Source: Triangularia verruculosa (lineage: Eukaryota; Ascomycota; Sordariomycetes; Sordariales; Podosporaceae). Taken from it: a DNA stretch of 42,672 nt. The DNA is taken from contig MU864067.1 of assembly GCA_033296885.1 (NCBI GenBank), positions 1-42,672 of the forward strand. Direction: 5' to 3'. This document shows, piece by piece, positions 1-10,747 of the stretch. The position numbers and the translations under genes are program-made. Below the pieces are notes generated by a model. The model saw only the letters and a program-made list of their open reading frames with translations. It ran no database searches and was not told where the DNA came from. How positions within the stretch are numbered: the stretch's first letter is position 1; each line of letters opens with the position of its first letter.

Positions 1-100
1 TCACATATTACACCATCCCTGACTAACTGTAATTTAAAAAACAAAACCCAAAAACCAATCCTTTTTTTGTCTCAAGGGTTTAATCTTTTTTCTCTTTTGT

Positions 101-120
101 CCCCCCCCCCCCCCCCCCCC
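101..120. repeat. C20 homopolymer
   Basis: Twenty consecutive C residues follow a T-rich stretch (about 60-100). It lies downstream of the TFIIF beta stop codon. No coding role is visible. It mirrors a G23 run near the other end of the window and may be a sequencing or assembly edge. Confidence 0.9.
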
Positions 121-286
121 ATACTTTGGCGGCAACTGCAAGAATAGGGCTGCATTCCGCTCCAAGAGACGAAGAGAAGGTCTTGGACCGTATTTCGCCC
201 TCAAGTCAGGGACCAGGGCTGGACTTCCTATACGCGTCCCAAGCCCATTTCAACTTGCAAATGTTGTAGTATCCATCATCACTTCT

Positions 287-1533
287 CTAAAGAACATCCT
301 CCATCTTCAGATCCTCATCTTCCTCGTCACTAACGTTCTCGGGCGGCGGTGGAGCTGCTGCATCATCCAGTGGCTGCGCCGCCTTGAGCATGCCTCGGTA
401 CTCTGTCCTCAATTCCCAGTGATTGGCGAAAGGCCCAGAACGATGAAGCACCGCAATTTTGTCCAGCGTCTCTCGAAGGTAAACCTCTGGCTGTGGGATG
501 ACGACGCGGAAGGCCTTGATAGACCAGTATCTGTGCTGTCCAAAACAGTTGGCGATGGCATCGAGCAGCTCGTTCTCTGGCCAGCGGGCTGTCTTGTTCT
601 CCATCTTCTTGGCCTTGGTAGGCTTGTCTGTGACTTTCTGTGTCGGTGTTAGTGGTGTCGCAAAATGAGAGGTACGAAAGAGAAAACATACGAGATACCC
701 GGCCCATTCCTTGTCGCCAGACAGGCCTTTGGGATTCGGACCAGCCTCATACACCTTAACCGCCTTCTTGGTTTCTTGCGTCTTCTTCGTACGAGAGAAT
801 AAGAATCTCTCCGTTTCGGGGTTGGCGGCGGGGGTGCAGAGGACTTCGTGCTTGATCCTACCAGCGATCCTGGTTTTTTCTGCAAAGGAGCGTCAGTGAC
901 GTGACATCAACATGACCGAGAGAGCTACTGACTTGGGATCGCCTTCCGCGTATACGGGCCGCTTCTCCTCCCTCGGTCAGACGACTCTCCTGACTGTCTT
1001 TGCTGCTGTTGACGAAGAAGGTGGGCTGGGATACCCGCAGCCAGCGCCTTTGCCCTCTCCTTGTTCTTGGCGGCGTAGCTGCCTAGATCCTGCTCGCTGA
1101 AGACAAAGGTGTTGTGGACGTCGAAGTTGTGGACATCAAGGTTGTATTCTTTGGGAAGTTCTTGATGGGGTTGAATGTTGGAGTGAAGGAGCATCTGAAG
1201 CTGCTGTATCGATACCGCATCATGTTAGCACAACAATATCAATGACCGCGCGCAACAGAGGGCACTAACCGTCTTGCCGTCCTTGTCTTGGAACTGTCGG
1301 ATCTTGCCAATCTCGATCTCGGCATCGTCATCCAACTTGGACCAGGCCTCCCACAGGTAGTTGGGGAGACGCGCCAGGTACATTCTGTCGTAGGTGTCGG
1401 CGGTGTCCTTGAACTTGTCGTAGAACTCGAGATCAGCCGACTCGTCCAGGTCTTCCATGAATGGTGAGGCGCTGCCCGTGTCAGGCTCGGCCTTGATGGG
1501 CGCTTGGTCCTCAGTCTTCACGTAGCCAGCCAT
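287..1533 (-). CDS. tfg2: Transcription initiation factor IIF, beta subunit (RAP30/Tfg2)
   Basis: TFIIF beta escorts RNA polymerase II into the pre-initiation complex together with the alpha subunit. I read four exons: 1533-1270, 1203-933, 879-692 and 637-287, giving 357 aa, with donors GTTAGT, GTCAGT and GTATGT. The joined frame reads ...YNLDVHNFDVHNTFVFSEQDL... and, across exon 3, RIAGRIKHEVLCTP...NPETERFL, the conserved core of the TFIIF beta family. The fourth exon (from about residue 242) carries the lysine-rich linker and the C-terminal winged helix starting near ARWPENELLDAIANCF. The tail is acidic (SDEEDEDLKMEDVL). The start at 1533 follows from the family-like N-terminus MAGYVKTEDQ. 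The gene is divergent from the CCCH zinc-finger gene. Family assignment is firm; exon borders are inferred. Confidence 0.93.
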
Positions 1534-2204
1534 GATGATAATGATGTGCTGGAAATGTGGGAACGGTCGTGTCTGTTGTCGCAATTAGAAAGTCGCAAAG
1601 CAGGCGCTGACGGTTTCCGAGACAAAAGACGATGTTCGGTTCTCTTGACCTGTCCGGCCGGCCACTGAGGTAAGCACGCGCACTGGCAACGATTAAAGTG
1701 GGTCCGTTCTAGTGGCTCTTTGCCTGCTGGGAATCCTTGTTGAAGAAAGGACAACTGCACTTGGATGGACAAATGCGGATTTGCGATCGTTGATAAGATC
1801 CGGCTCCAGGACTTTTTATACTCGGCTCTTCAAACAGTAAGCTTGCACACAGCAAATTTTACTACTTCTCACTGTCTCAAATCAGGTCTTATCTTAATCC
1901 TCTCTTCAAGCTCTTATCAGTCTTGGGCCAATCGGTTGATGACGCAAGGGCCAGCCGCACGGCAGTTGCCACTACCTAACCCTGGAACCCACCGGTCGCT
2001 CTTAGCGCCATTTGACTGACCACAATTCCCCGCTTGCTCCGTGCATCGAATTCTCCCTCTCTCTTCATCCCACTTGTTGAATCCTGCAAGGCATAATTAT
2101 TTCGAGCATCATCGCGTTCCATCTTCGGCGCACAACCTCAATTCTCGCTGCTGATTATCTCCGAGTATCATTGGGATAAACTAACCGTGCTTTGCCCCGC
2201 CAAA
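1534..2204. promoter_or_regulatory. Divergent intergenic region between TFIIF beta and the CCCH protein gene
   Basis: This 671 bp interval separates two start codons that point away from each other, so it must hold both promoters and both 5' UTRs. A CCAAT box is seen at 1928-1932, followed by TGACGCAA at 1940-1947, which resembles a CRE/ATF half site. No gene is visible inside. Use of these motifs is inference. Confidence 0.6.
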
Positions 2205-3740
2205 ATGTCCGCCTCCGCCGAGGATCGCGAGGTGATGGAGAGGATCGCCCGCCTGGCCAGTCGTGTGAACCGACACAAGAACCAGCAGGCCGGTCTCGTC
2301 CCTCCGCCGCCCTTTCGAGCTCACCACCGTACGTCTATCGACTCGAGAACTTCCCGCCGCGACGATATTGATGTCCCCAAAGATACAGGCTACTACCGAG
2401 GATCCCACCGTGGACACCCATATCGAGGGTATCATACCGTCCCGCGACCAGTGCACCGGAACAGAACCCTGGTTCTGAACGGCGCGTCGCAGTCAAACAG
2501 ACCTACCGATGACCTTGGAGCCTCGTCGGATACATCTGCTGGTTCTTGGGTTCATAAGAACGATCGCCATCTTCAGATGATCAACTCCTCGGTGTATCAG
2601 CAGGAAGCTCCGTCACGCCGCCAGGCCATCGAACAGACTCGCCAACAGCATCTTGCCACGAAGAACAGACAAGAGCGAGTCAAACTCATCACCCACCTCA
2701 ACCGATTGGCAAACACTGGAGGATACGGGTCAGCTAACCAACAGAACGCTGCCGGCAAATACGTTATTACCGTTGACGGCATTCAGTTCACCGTGACGAA
2801 GCAGGGCAGCAAGCTCGTCAAGGTTCCCGGTGCGTCAGGATTGGTCCCAAGTGGAGGCAGCAAGATGGCTTATCTCAGCGCAGGCGATGGAAACTCGGCA
2901 AAAGCTACTCCCAGAATGGCCGTGGTTGGCGGTGTCAAGTTTTACAGGAGCAAGAACGGTAACCTGTATAGGCATGGCATTGTGAAGGCCCAGCGGTATG
3001 TTTCCCCGAGCTGTCGAGCGTTACCGCTGACTTACAACATTTTTAGGCAATTCGGCACCGTGAAGAAGGTCAAGGTGCCTTGCAAACAGTTTTCGATGAC
3101 GGGTAACTCTCTTTTCTTCGACCGACGCCGTGGACCAAGTCAACCCGATTGGTGGTCGGTAAGCACAATGAGACGATCTAACATGTTTGTAGGTTCCTGC
3201 GCCAAAGGGCCCCAGTGTCGCTATACCCACGACCCGCACAAGGTGGCCATTTGCAAAGACTTCTTGCTGGGCAGCTGCCCCAACGGCAATGACTGCGATC
3301 TATCCCATGACCCCACCCCCGAACGAACACCGGCTTGCCTGCACTATGCCCGAGATAGCTGCACCAAGTCTGATTGCAAGTATGCTCACGTGAAAGTGTC
3401 TACAGCTGCTCCGGTATGTCGCGCCTTTGGCTTATACGGTTACTGCGATGGAGGTGCAGGCTGCCCTGAGCGGCACGTTTTTGAGTGCCCCGACTTTAGC
3501 AACACAGGCGTCTGTAAAGTCCGGGGCTGTAAACTCCCCCACCGAGAGAGGGCAAGCGTCCTTCGCAAGGCGTCTGGCTCCAAGACCGAAGACGTGGAGA
3601 TGGAGGATGTGTCGAGCGATGATGACGGGGAGTCGATTGACGACTATGATGTGGACTCGGACGAGGTCGACGAGTTCATTGGCGAGGATGAGACTGGTGG
3701 TCTCGATTTCGCTGAGCAAAAGGACTTCATCGAACTATGA
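2205..3740 (+). CDS. Five-finger CCCH zinc-finger protein, ZC3H3/Red5 type
   Basis: Probable nuclear RNA-processing or surveillance factor. Three exons (2205-2995, 3047-3102, 3193-3740) give 464 aa. Both introns (51 and 90 nt) are multiples of three without stops, so the unspliced frame also stays open. After splicing, the second junction reads SMTGSCAKGPQC and completes finger 1. Five C3H1 fingers are arranged in tandem at about residues 276-399: CX8CX5CX3H, CX7CX5CX3H, CX7CX4CX3H, CX8CX5CX3H and CX8CX4CX3H. The C-terminus is strongly acidic and may be a protein-interaction tail. The start at 2205 is chosen because CCAAAATGTCC is a good fungal context and the frame upstream of it has no other ATG. 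Five tandem fingers at the C-terminal half match human ZC3H3 and fission yeast Red5, a component of the MTREC exosome adaptor. Orthology is inferred from architecture. Confidence 0.85.
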   Translation: MSASAEDREVMERIARLASRVNRHKNQQAGLVPPPPFRAHHRTSIDSRTSRRDDIDVPKDTGYYRGSHRGHPYRGYHTVPRPVHRNRTLVLNGASQSNRPTDDLGASSDTSAGSWVHKNDRHLQMINSSVYQQEAPSRRQAIEQTRQQHLATKNRQERVKLITHLNRLANTGGYGSANQQNAAGKYVITVDGIQFTVTKQGSKLVKVPGASGLVPSGGSKMAYLSAGDGNSAKATPRMAVVGGVKFYRSKNGNLYRHGIVKAQRYVSPSCRALPLTYNIFRQFGTVKKVKVPCKQFSMTGNSLFFDRRRGPSQPDWWSVSTMRRSNMFVGSCAKGPQCRYTHDPHKVAICKDFLLGSCPNGNDCDLSHDPTPERTPACLHYARDSCTKSDCKYAHVKVSTAAPVCRAFGLYGYCDGGAGCPERHVFECPDFSNTGVCKVRGCKLPHRERASVLRKASGSKTEDVEMEDVSSDDDGESIDDYDVDSDEVDEFIGEDETGGLDFAEQKDFIEL

Positions 3741-4514
3741 TGATGATGTGCCTTGCCTTGCTCTGACTGATACGTTGCACTCGCCATTTCTTCTCTTTGC
3801 ATTTGTTCTTAGCAAGCACGATACCCTTTTTTTTTCTTTCTGTTTGGGGGAAGCCGGAGTTACGGTCAACGACCTCGAGGCTTGACTTGTTGGATTCTAG
3901 AAGAAAAAGAAGAGCAGCAGAAGCACATAGCTAGAGAAATTGAAGAATTATCTGTAGCCGGATTGTCTCCAACTATTTGAGTGTATCATGTGGCGAGCTT
4001 GTTATTCCCGCTCGGTTGTCTGTTGCCGGCACACGCGATGTTGACTGCCGAGTTGTTTTGAGACTAGGCCCCTCATCTCCTCATTACTCCGCACGACTAT
4101 AGGAGTGATGACATGTCACAGGTTGCATTGTCGGCACGGTGGTGAGAAAGCACTTGGGTCGTTGGTGTCTTGTGCAGCTGGTACCACTCACAAGTCTTTC
4201 TGGGCGCCACACCATGTTGATGGATGGAGACGCATCGATAGTTGGGTCGAGTTGTGTGGCAGGTCTAAGGATTGAAACCGGCGTGGAACCTGCCTGCCGA
4301 ACCGAATTGTCGGATATGGTTCTGCGGCAGCAATATCACGGGGTTGGGTGTCTATCTACGTAGGGATACGAGCACACCATCTATAAAGAGGAGTATTATT
4401 ACACCAACACTGCTGCATTGTAATTATATAGTTCTTGGATCCTAATCTTCTGCTGGTTCTGCTGACGATCTCCTCAGCCGTGAACCCAACGTTTGTTACC
4501 ACCTTGGAACCATC
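3741..4514. other. Intergenic region with a TATA-like element before the monooxygenase gene
   Basis: This holds the 3' end of the CCCH gene and the promoter of the monooxygenase gene. TATAAAG at 4382-4388, about 130 bp before the ATG, is a plausible TATA box. No further coding sequence is supported here. Confidence 0.5.
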
Positions 4515-6662
4515 ATGACACTATCTACAGAAGCAAAGGGAATAAATGGACATGCCGTCAATGGCAACGGTGTCCACGGTCATGACCCTGACACGTTTAC
4601 CCTCAAAGACGCACCTGTTGAGAACCTACGACCTCTGCGAGTCATTGTTGTCGGTGCTGGGTTCTCCGGAATCCTGGCCGCCATCAGGATCCCCGAGAGG
4701 TTGAGGAATGTAGAGCTGGTGGTGTACGAGAAGGCGGATGGTGTTGGAGGAGTTTGGTAAGTCTGATGGGAAACGGTCTGTTTTACTTCTTGGCTAACAC
4801 GATCTAGGCATGCAAATAGATACCCTGGTAAATGTCCCATTTATGTGGTAGTTAGGAATGAGACTGGCTGACTAGGGCTAGGAGTTGCATGTGATGTGCC
4901 CTGTAAGATTCTCACTACTGCTCGACCTCACTTCAAGAAGGGACTGACATGTTCTCAGCATACTCATACCAATACACATTTGCCCCGAACCCCAACTGGA
5001 GTGCCCTATATGCCCCAGGCAGTGAAATTCGACAATATCTTGAAGGCGTCGCCACCCGTTTCGGAGCGATGAGGTTCATCAAGCTCAACCACCGAGTGGA
5101 AGGAGGTGAATGGGACTCTGTAACTAAGAAATGGTCTGTAAATATATCCTATTACCCCTTTACATATTACCTCTTTTCACCATTACCTTTTCCCCAATAC
5201 CCCCTGTCACCTTTATTACTTTTAACAATCAGTCGCCCTGGCTGATACCTGTTGAAGGAATGTCAAAGTCCATAATATCTCAACCGGGGAGACCTTCCAT
5301 GATAGTGCCAACATCCTCGTCACAGCCCGCGGCCAACTCAGCGAACCCTCATGGCCCTCTATCCCCGGTTTAGACACGTTCACCGGTAAAACAATGCACT
5401 CTGGCGTCTGGGATACTTCCTATGACTTCACCAACAAACGTATTGGAGTCATTGGCAATGGGTCTTCGGCCATCCAGATCATCCCACAGCTTCAAAAGGT
5501 CCCAGGCACTCAGCTCAAGTGCTTCATGCGTTCTCCAACGTGGATTTCGCCTGAATTCGGCGATCAAGGCATGGAGGAACTAGGATTTGACCCCAAAGCC
5601 ACAACTTGTTCGTCTCTTTGACCCTTCTTCTTGCCCTTCGGTCAGTTCTAACCTCGTCCAGTCTCCGAGGAGCAAAAGTCCACGCTTCGTGCCGATCCAG
5701 AACTCTTCCTCAAATTTCGCAAAGTGTTTGAAGATTTAGGCAACACCATCCAATCAACCACCATCCTCTCCCATCCCGACCAAGTCTCTTCCCAGTCATT
5801 CTTCCACTCCTCCATGACAACCAAGCTATCCACCCGACCCGACCTTCGGTCTCTTCTTATCCCCACATTTGCCCCTGGATGTCGCCGTGTAACCCCCGGC
5901 CCCGGCTTCTTAGAGTCCCTCCTCAAACCAAACGTAGCCGTCATACCCGACCCTATAACTTCCATAACCCCCACAGGCATCAGCACCACTGCCCCATCCA
6001 CAACAACCCACGAATTCGACGCCATCATCTGCGCCACCGGGTTCGCAGTAGGACAGGCACCCCCATTCCCGCTGCTCGGCCGCGACAGCACCCCCCTGAC
6101 CGAGCACTGGTCCTCCTTCCCGCAAACCTACCTCTCCATGACAACCTCCAACTTCCCCAACCTCTTCTTCCTGTTTGGGCCCAACTCCGCCATTGGCTTC
6201 GGCTCCCTCACAAAAATCCTAGAAGCGCTGGTCGACTACCTCTGCCAGTACATCCGCAAGATGCAAAAAGAAGACTACGCCTCCATGGAGCCCAAGCCCG
6301 AGCGCGTGGCCGACTTTGAGGAGTACACCAAGACGTACTTTGAGAACACGGTGTACATGGACAAGTGCAGTTCTTGGTACCGCAAGGGCGACAGGGTTGT
6401 TGGTTTGTGGCCGGGGAGCACGCTCCACGCGCTGGAGGCGCTGAGAGCGCCCCGGTGGGAGGACTATGATTTTGAGACGGTGGGAGGGAGGGGAGGGAAC
6501 AAGCTGGGGTGGTTGGGGAATGGGTGGAGTGTCACGCAGATGAAGGGCCAGAAGTACGGGGGCGATCCGAGTTGGTATTTGAATCCGGACGAGGTCGAGA
6601 TTCCGGTGGAGGGGCGGCCGGAGGAGAATGAGAAGTGGGGGAGGAGGCCTTGGTCGCATTAG
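4515..6662 (+). CDS. Baeyer-Villiger-type FAD/NADPH-dependent monooxygenase
   Basis: Flavoprotein monooxygenase that would insert oxygen next to a ketone or oxidise a related substrate; the substrate cannot be deduced. Six exons (4515-4756, 4808-4827, 4876-4902, 4959-5133, 5258-5607, 5662-6662) give 604 aa. Visible motifs are the FAD-binding Rossmann GAGFSG (residues 47-52), the Baeyer-Villiger fingerprint FxGxxxHxxxW as FTGKTMHSGVW (196-206), a second NADPH-type Rossmann VIGNGSSA (219-226), and ICATGF near 394-399. Exons 2 and 3 are only 20 and 27 nt, yet are required to restore WHANRYPGLGVACDVPSYSY. Intron 4 uses the less common donor GTCTGT. Such enzymes are frequent in secondary metabolism and detoxification, but no other biosynthetic gene is adjacent. 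A steroid- or sterigmatocystin-pathway-like annotation would be over-specific. Confidence 0.9.
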
Positions 6663-6862
6663 GGGGGGGCTGAAGTATGTAGATTATATCAAGTTTGAGT
6701 CTGTTCTCAGGGTCGGGTGCCCACCCTGCTCTTTCCGACTTTGTGCCTTCCATTGTTGCACCTTCCCTCCATGTCTCCTCCACCCCCTGCTCTTGCCCTC
6801 TTTACATCTGTCGCTCCTGCCCTCTCCACTTCTCAGCTCAATGTCATGTAATTCAATACCCC

Positions 6863-6879
6863 ATTACCCCTTTTCACCA
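6863..6879 (+). repeat. Dispersed repeat copy B
   Basis: ATTACCCCTTTTCACCA. The exact reverse complement occurs at 7806-7822, and a 16/17 match occurs in intron 4 of the monooxygenase gene (5166-5182). The surrounding pyrimidine-rich sequence (about 6750-6900) also resembles the reverse complement of 7800-7990. Confidence 0.75.
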
Positions 6880-7805
6880 CTGCCTATGACACCCACTCTT
6901 AACGATCTCCTGATCCATACAAGCAGCTATTGCCCTCGCCTCTTCCTCCCACATCACAGCCGGCTTTGCGACAACGAAAACCACCAATGCATCCGGTATT
7001 TTCTGGCCCCTGACTCTTTGCTTCCACTCAGACCGGCTCAAAAGGAGACGACATTACGAGTGATGACAAGACCGCGGGATGTTGAAATAGGTGTCACATA
7101 AGAGAATGTCTTATAGGCCATGTAAAGTACATAAAGGCATAGGCAGTTGCTCAGCTCCCCTTCATAAGGGGGCCCTCAGTTACTGGCTTCCAATTCTCGG
7201 TCCCTTGGGGTGCAGCTACAAGCTGGTGGAAACACTTACAAGTTCTACCGCGATGCCGGTGAGGCCATCAAGCTGTCGCAGAAGACGGCAATCGCTGTTG
7301 GTTGGCAACCCCGTCCCTACCACCCGCATTCCAGGTCCAGCCAAGCCAACCACCCCTATCCCTTGCCCATAATCCACCCCTACCGATGCGGCGACACTGG
7401 CTGCGTCTCGCAGTCCCCCGCCTGCTGCCACATGGAATGCCTCCTGCCCCAAGTGTGACTGCCCCAAAAACGGCGATCTATGATGGAAGAACTCCCCCGC
7501 TTGTTATGGGAACGGGACTTGCCAATGGCAGTACATCGGTGCCCGGCGGAGGGGGCTTGGAGCCAAATCCAGTTGATGAGCCCGATAGCGGAGTGAACAG
7601 AGTGGCAGCACCGCCAAACTTAAAGGCGGAGATCGTGGACATATCGATGCCGTGTAGGAAATTTACTCTTCGGAGGATGGAAATGGACGGTTTGTGTCTA
7701 TAGGTTTAGCGGGGATGTAAACGGTGGAGGTTGGGGCTGTGAAACCGGATTGGGTGTTGACTTTGTCTCATTGATAATCCTAGCTGAAAGAGCGAGATGG
7801 GGAGA

Positions 7806-7822
7806 TGGTGAAAAGGGGTAAT
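7806..7822 (-). repeat. Dispersed repeat copy C, inverted to copy B
   Basis: This is the exact reverse complement of the 17 bp at 6863-6879. Extended to 7805-7825 it matches 5163-5183 in monooxygenase intron 4 at 20 of 21 positions. It lies next to an 8 bp tandem repeat. Confidence 0.75.
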
Positions 7823-7826
7823 ATGC

Positions 7827-7866
7827 AAATGGTGAAATGATGAAATGGTGAAATGGTGAAATGGGG
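7827..7866 (+). repeat. 8 bp tandem repeat, five units
   Basis: Five consecutive 8 bp units: AAATGGTG, AAATGATG, AAATGGTG, AAATGGTG and AAATGGGG. This is a small imperfect minisatellite beside repeat copy C. Confidence 0.9.
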
Positions 7867-8443
7867 TAAAGGGTTATCGCGGTACGGGAAAGATCTGGGT
7901 GGTGAGAGGAAGGAGCAACGGAGTGAAGGAAGGAAGGAGCGACAGTAAGGAGAGGAAGGAGCGATAATGTGACGAGGAAGGTGCATGTCAAGCTCAGACA
8001 ACTTGTACGGATAGTCCACGGGGTACTTCTACCGCCCTCCCAGATATGAGACATTGAACTCAGTAATCGGAAATATCTCTACCGTATAGCAGTCAATGTT
8101 TTCTGGTTCAGACCCGAATCCGTTGCCTTCATCGGCTATAAACATGGAGAGGGAATGCGCCTGAGTTTAAATCTTCCAACGCCAACAACTGTTCCCACAG
8201 TAAGGTTACAAAGGTTGCGAATGGTTGATAAAAGGTTAGCTCAGGTGTTCCTCGGCTTAATATCGGAGGAAAAAGACAGGTCAAAACATCACCGGGGATT
8301 CCCCAGTGGTCACAGAAGGAGCTTGCTCTTTGTGATTATCACTGTGACAGCTTTTATTGGGTAACACAGACAACATTAAAAAGCGCACTGTTTCTCACTC
8401 GAAGCGCGGTCTTTTCTTACATTCACATGCGGAGGCTACGCAC

Positions 8444-8507
8444 CGGAGCGGAACCGGGGCCGGGCACCAGTAACACAGGAGGAAGCATAAGCCCCGGTCC
8501 CGCTCCG
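8444..8507. repeat. GC-rich inverted repeat / hairpin
   Basis: Arm 8444-8460 (CGGAGCGGAACCGGGGC) pairs with arm 8491-8507 (GCCCCGGTCCCGCTCCG) at 16 of 17 positions, with a 30 nt loop. It lies in gene-free DNA about 1.8 kb from the nearest coding sequence. It could be a structured RNA or a remnant of a mobile element; the sequence alone does not decide. Confidence 0.8.
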
Positions 8508-10747
8508 ATCCGGCATCGGCGTCAGGCACAGTTTCAACCCAACCTCACTGTGTCTGTGATCCAGCAAAAACTGCCGACCGATCCCCCCCGCCTGGAATGG
8601 CCTGAGACAAGATCGAACACACACAAAAAGTCGGGACTCATCCAATCACGCCACCAAAGGGTTGCAGCACAGATTCTACTACAGTTTGTGTAATACCCTA
8701 AAGCCAAGATTGTGTTACCTTCTCCTTGCCGTTTTTGGATTTCTATCAAAGAGTTTATTTAGTGCCTAGTCATTTAGGATGATCACCTCGTTGGTAAGAG
8801 GCGAAATCAGAGATGATTGACAGGGGAATTTGTTTACACCATCCCACCACTACCTGCAGAAATACACGGAAACAGGGGCCTAGCTCAAAGTGTGACTCGA
8901 GGAAGGTTGCTTTTGCCACTTTGAACGTTGAAACGCTGCTCTCGGGGTGAAGATCAAATCCGTTTCGAAGTTCAAGCTCGGAACATCGAGATACATCCTC
9001 TCATTACGTCCGTTTTCTCCCCCCTAACTGCATACAGCCATACACTCTCAGCGTTCTTCTCTTCCTCCCCACTTTGGACCCAAACATCGGGAACAGGATG
9101 AGACGATGGACGGGATCTAAACTCAATTCTAACCTAACCATCATCCGAACCTTGGAGACGAGCTCTCATTCGAAACAGCAACTCTGCCTAGCTTCTTGGT
9201 GAACCGACTAGCTATACCAACAAAAGCAACACGGTCAAAAAACTCCGAAACTAGACACCAAGCTAATGCAGCATGCCTCTGTGCCCAAGGTCCCCAATGT
9301 GAGTATGTTGTCGGCCAGGGTTAGCCTGGGTACGGGTTCCATAACGTGCGATAGGCTGGGCGAGTAGGAATCCTTGCCCAGTTTCCCCTTTCTTGCCGTT
9401 GCTGTTGTCAGTGGATTTCTCTCGCTTACGACCAAAACAGAGACAGGAGACGGCTTCCGTCATGTCGCACTCGCGCTTTTGCGCCGGTGCTACATCAAAC
9501 CTACCTTGATCATCCTACATGTGCGTAGTTTGGCTCTCAGTCCAATGCTTATGTACCTAGCCCAAATCTAGATGTTCCAGACCCGGCCCTTCGCGTCTCC
9601 AGCGGAGCCAGCACCAAGTGGTAGTATTTCATGATGGCAAAACAATTCCTCGTTTTACATTCATATCGACTCCATACAAAGACTATGAAAAGATCAAAAC
9701 TACAAAACCCACAGTGGCAACCCTTCTGGAAACATAAGTCATCAAGCATTAGCCACATTCAGTGCCCAAAATTTCATGCTAAATAAAGCATAAAATCAAC
9801 AAAGCCATCTCATCATTCACTCTACCTACTCTTCTCCCATCAAACAAGAAACTTTGCTCGCTTGCGACGAAAATACCACGGGACTCCCACCAAAGCCCAA
9901 TGAACTCCCCGTGAAACCAATTTACCCCCAAAGAAATGATAGAAACCCCCTTTCCAAATCTGAGACTCACAAAAGTAGGGCAAAATATGCCCAAGACACC
10001 ACTTCAGTCTGCCTTATTGCAACATGATAACTCCCGTCGCACAACTCTTCCTCTTTCGCATTCCGACTGATAGGTATCCATCCAACCCTTTTCCCCCAAA
10101 GTCTTCCCGCCTCAACTTCAATATGGGCTTTTCTTTACCCCCAAAAAGGCGTATCCCAAAATCCCATGATAGCCGCGCCTCCCCCACTCCATCTGACCAT
10201 ATAAGCCCCCCCTTATTTTGGTCCGTCCAGTAGCGATTACAGTAGGTATGCACGCTGCACCCCCCGTGGCCAAGACTGCCGTCTTGCACCTCAACACCAC
10301 TGGTCGTTGATGTTCGGTACCTTTATACGAATGTCAATCACTCCTACCTCCCGGGAAACCCAATTGTCCACTCTTTTTCAGCAACCGCCGCCCGGCTCTT
10401 CTGACCAAAACACCATGACTGGCTCTCTTCAGTCAGTCAGTGCGTGCATCAAGGTCTCGCCCTTTCTGATCACAGCATATCCCAGGTCGTGTGGACTGGG
10501 GGGTAACAGTAACCCATGGCGTGATAAAACATTGTGATTGCAACGGGGTGGTTCGTTCCATCCAGCAAACATGAAAAAAAAACTCCAACAACCCCCTTGG
10601 GAATGTCCAATTGTCCAGTAAAACCAACCTCCCATTCCTTGCCTCCAAGCAACACCAAAAACCAAAAGAGCCGTAACCGAGCAGAGAAAAAGACACCGCT
10701 AATCCCACACCCCCTTTCGCCTGTCCCCAACGCTGTAGTACCTTGCT

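Larger units (their letters stand above)
6663..10747. other. 4.1 kb gene-free region
   Basis: The stretch between the monooxygenase stop codon and the 3' end of the Nif1-like gene has no credible conserved protein on either strand. Short open frames lack homology and codon coherence. It contains an inverted 17 bp repeat pair (6863-6879 and 7806-7822), an 8 bp tandem repeat (7827-7866) and a strong GC-rich hairpin (8444-8507), listed separately. The rest shows nothing I can name. Confidence 0.6.

Noticed and set aside
1974..1990. CCTAACCCT, resembling a telomerase RNA template
   Set aside because: It is a single nine-base match in a divergent promoter, and a similar match in the PDCD5 intron is simply a branch-point context. 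No supporting RNA structure was seen.
5134..5257. Alternative donor GTAAAT in monooxygenase intron 4
   Set aside because: It would leave the frame out of phase with the conserved VKVHNISTGETF block; GTCTGT with the acceptor at 5257 restores it.
4515..6662. A secondary-metabolite gene cluster around the monooxygenase
   Set aside because: No synthase, terpene cyclase, transporter or cluster regulator lies next to it; its neighbours are housekeeping genes or gene-free DNA.
7200..7700. Possible decayed gene (short coding-like blocks such as GGNTYKFYRDAGEAIKLS)
   Set aside because: Only about 30 residues look protein-like, with no homologue I can name and no supporting splice sites; too weak to annotate as a pseudogene.
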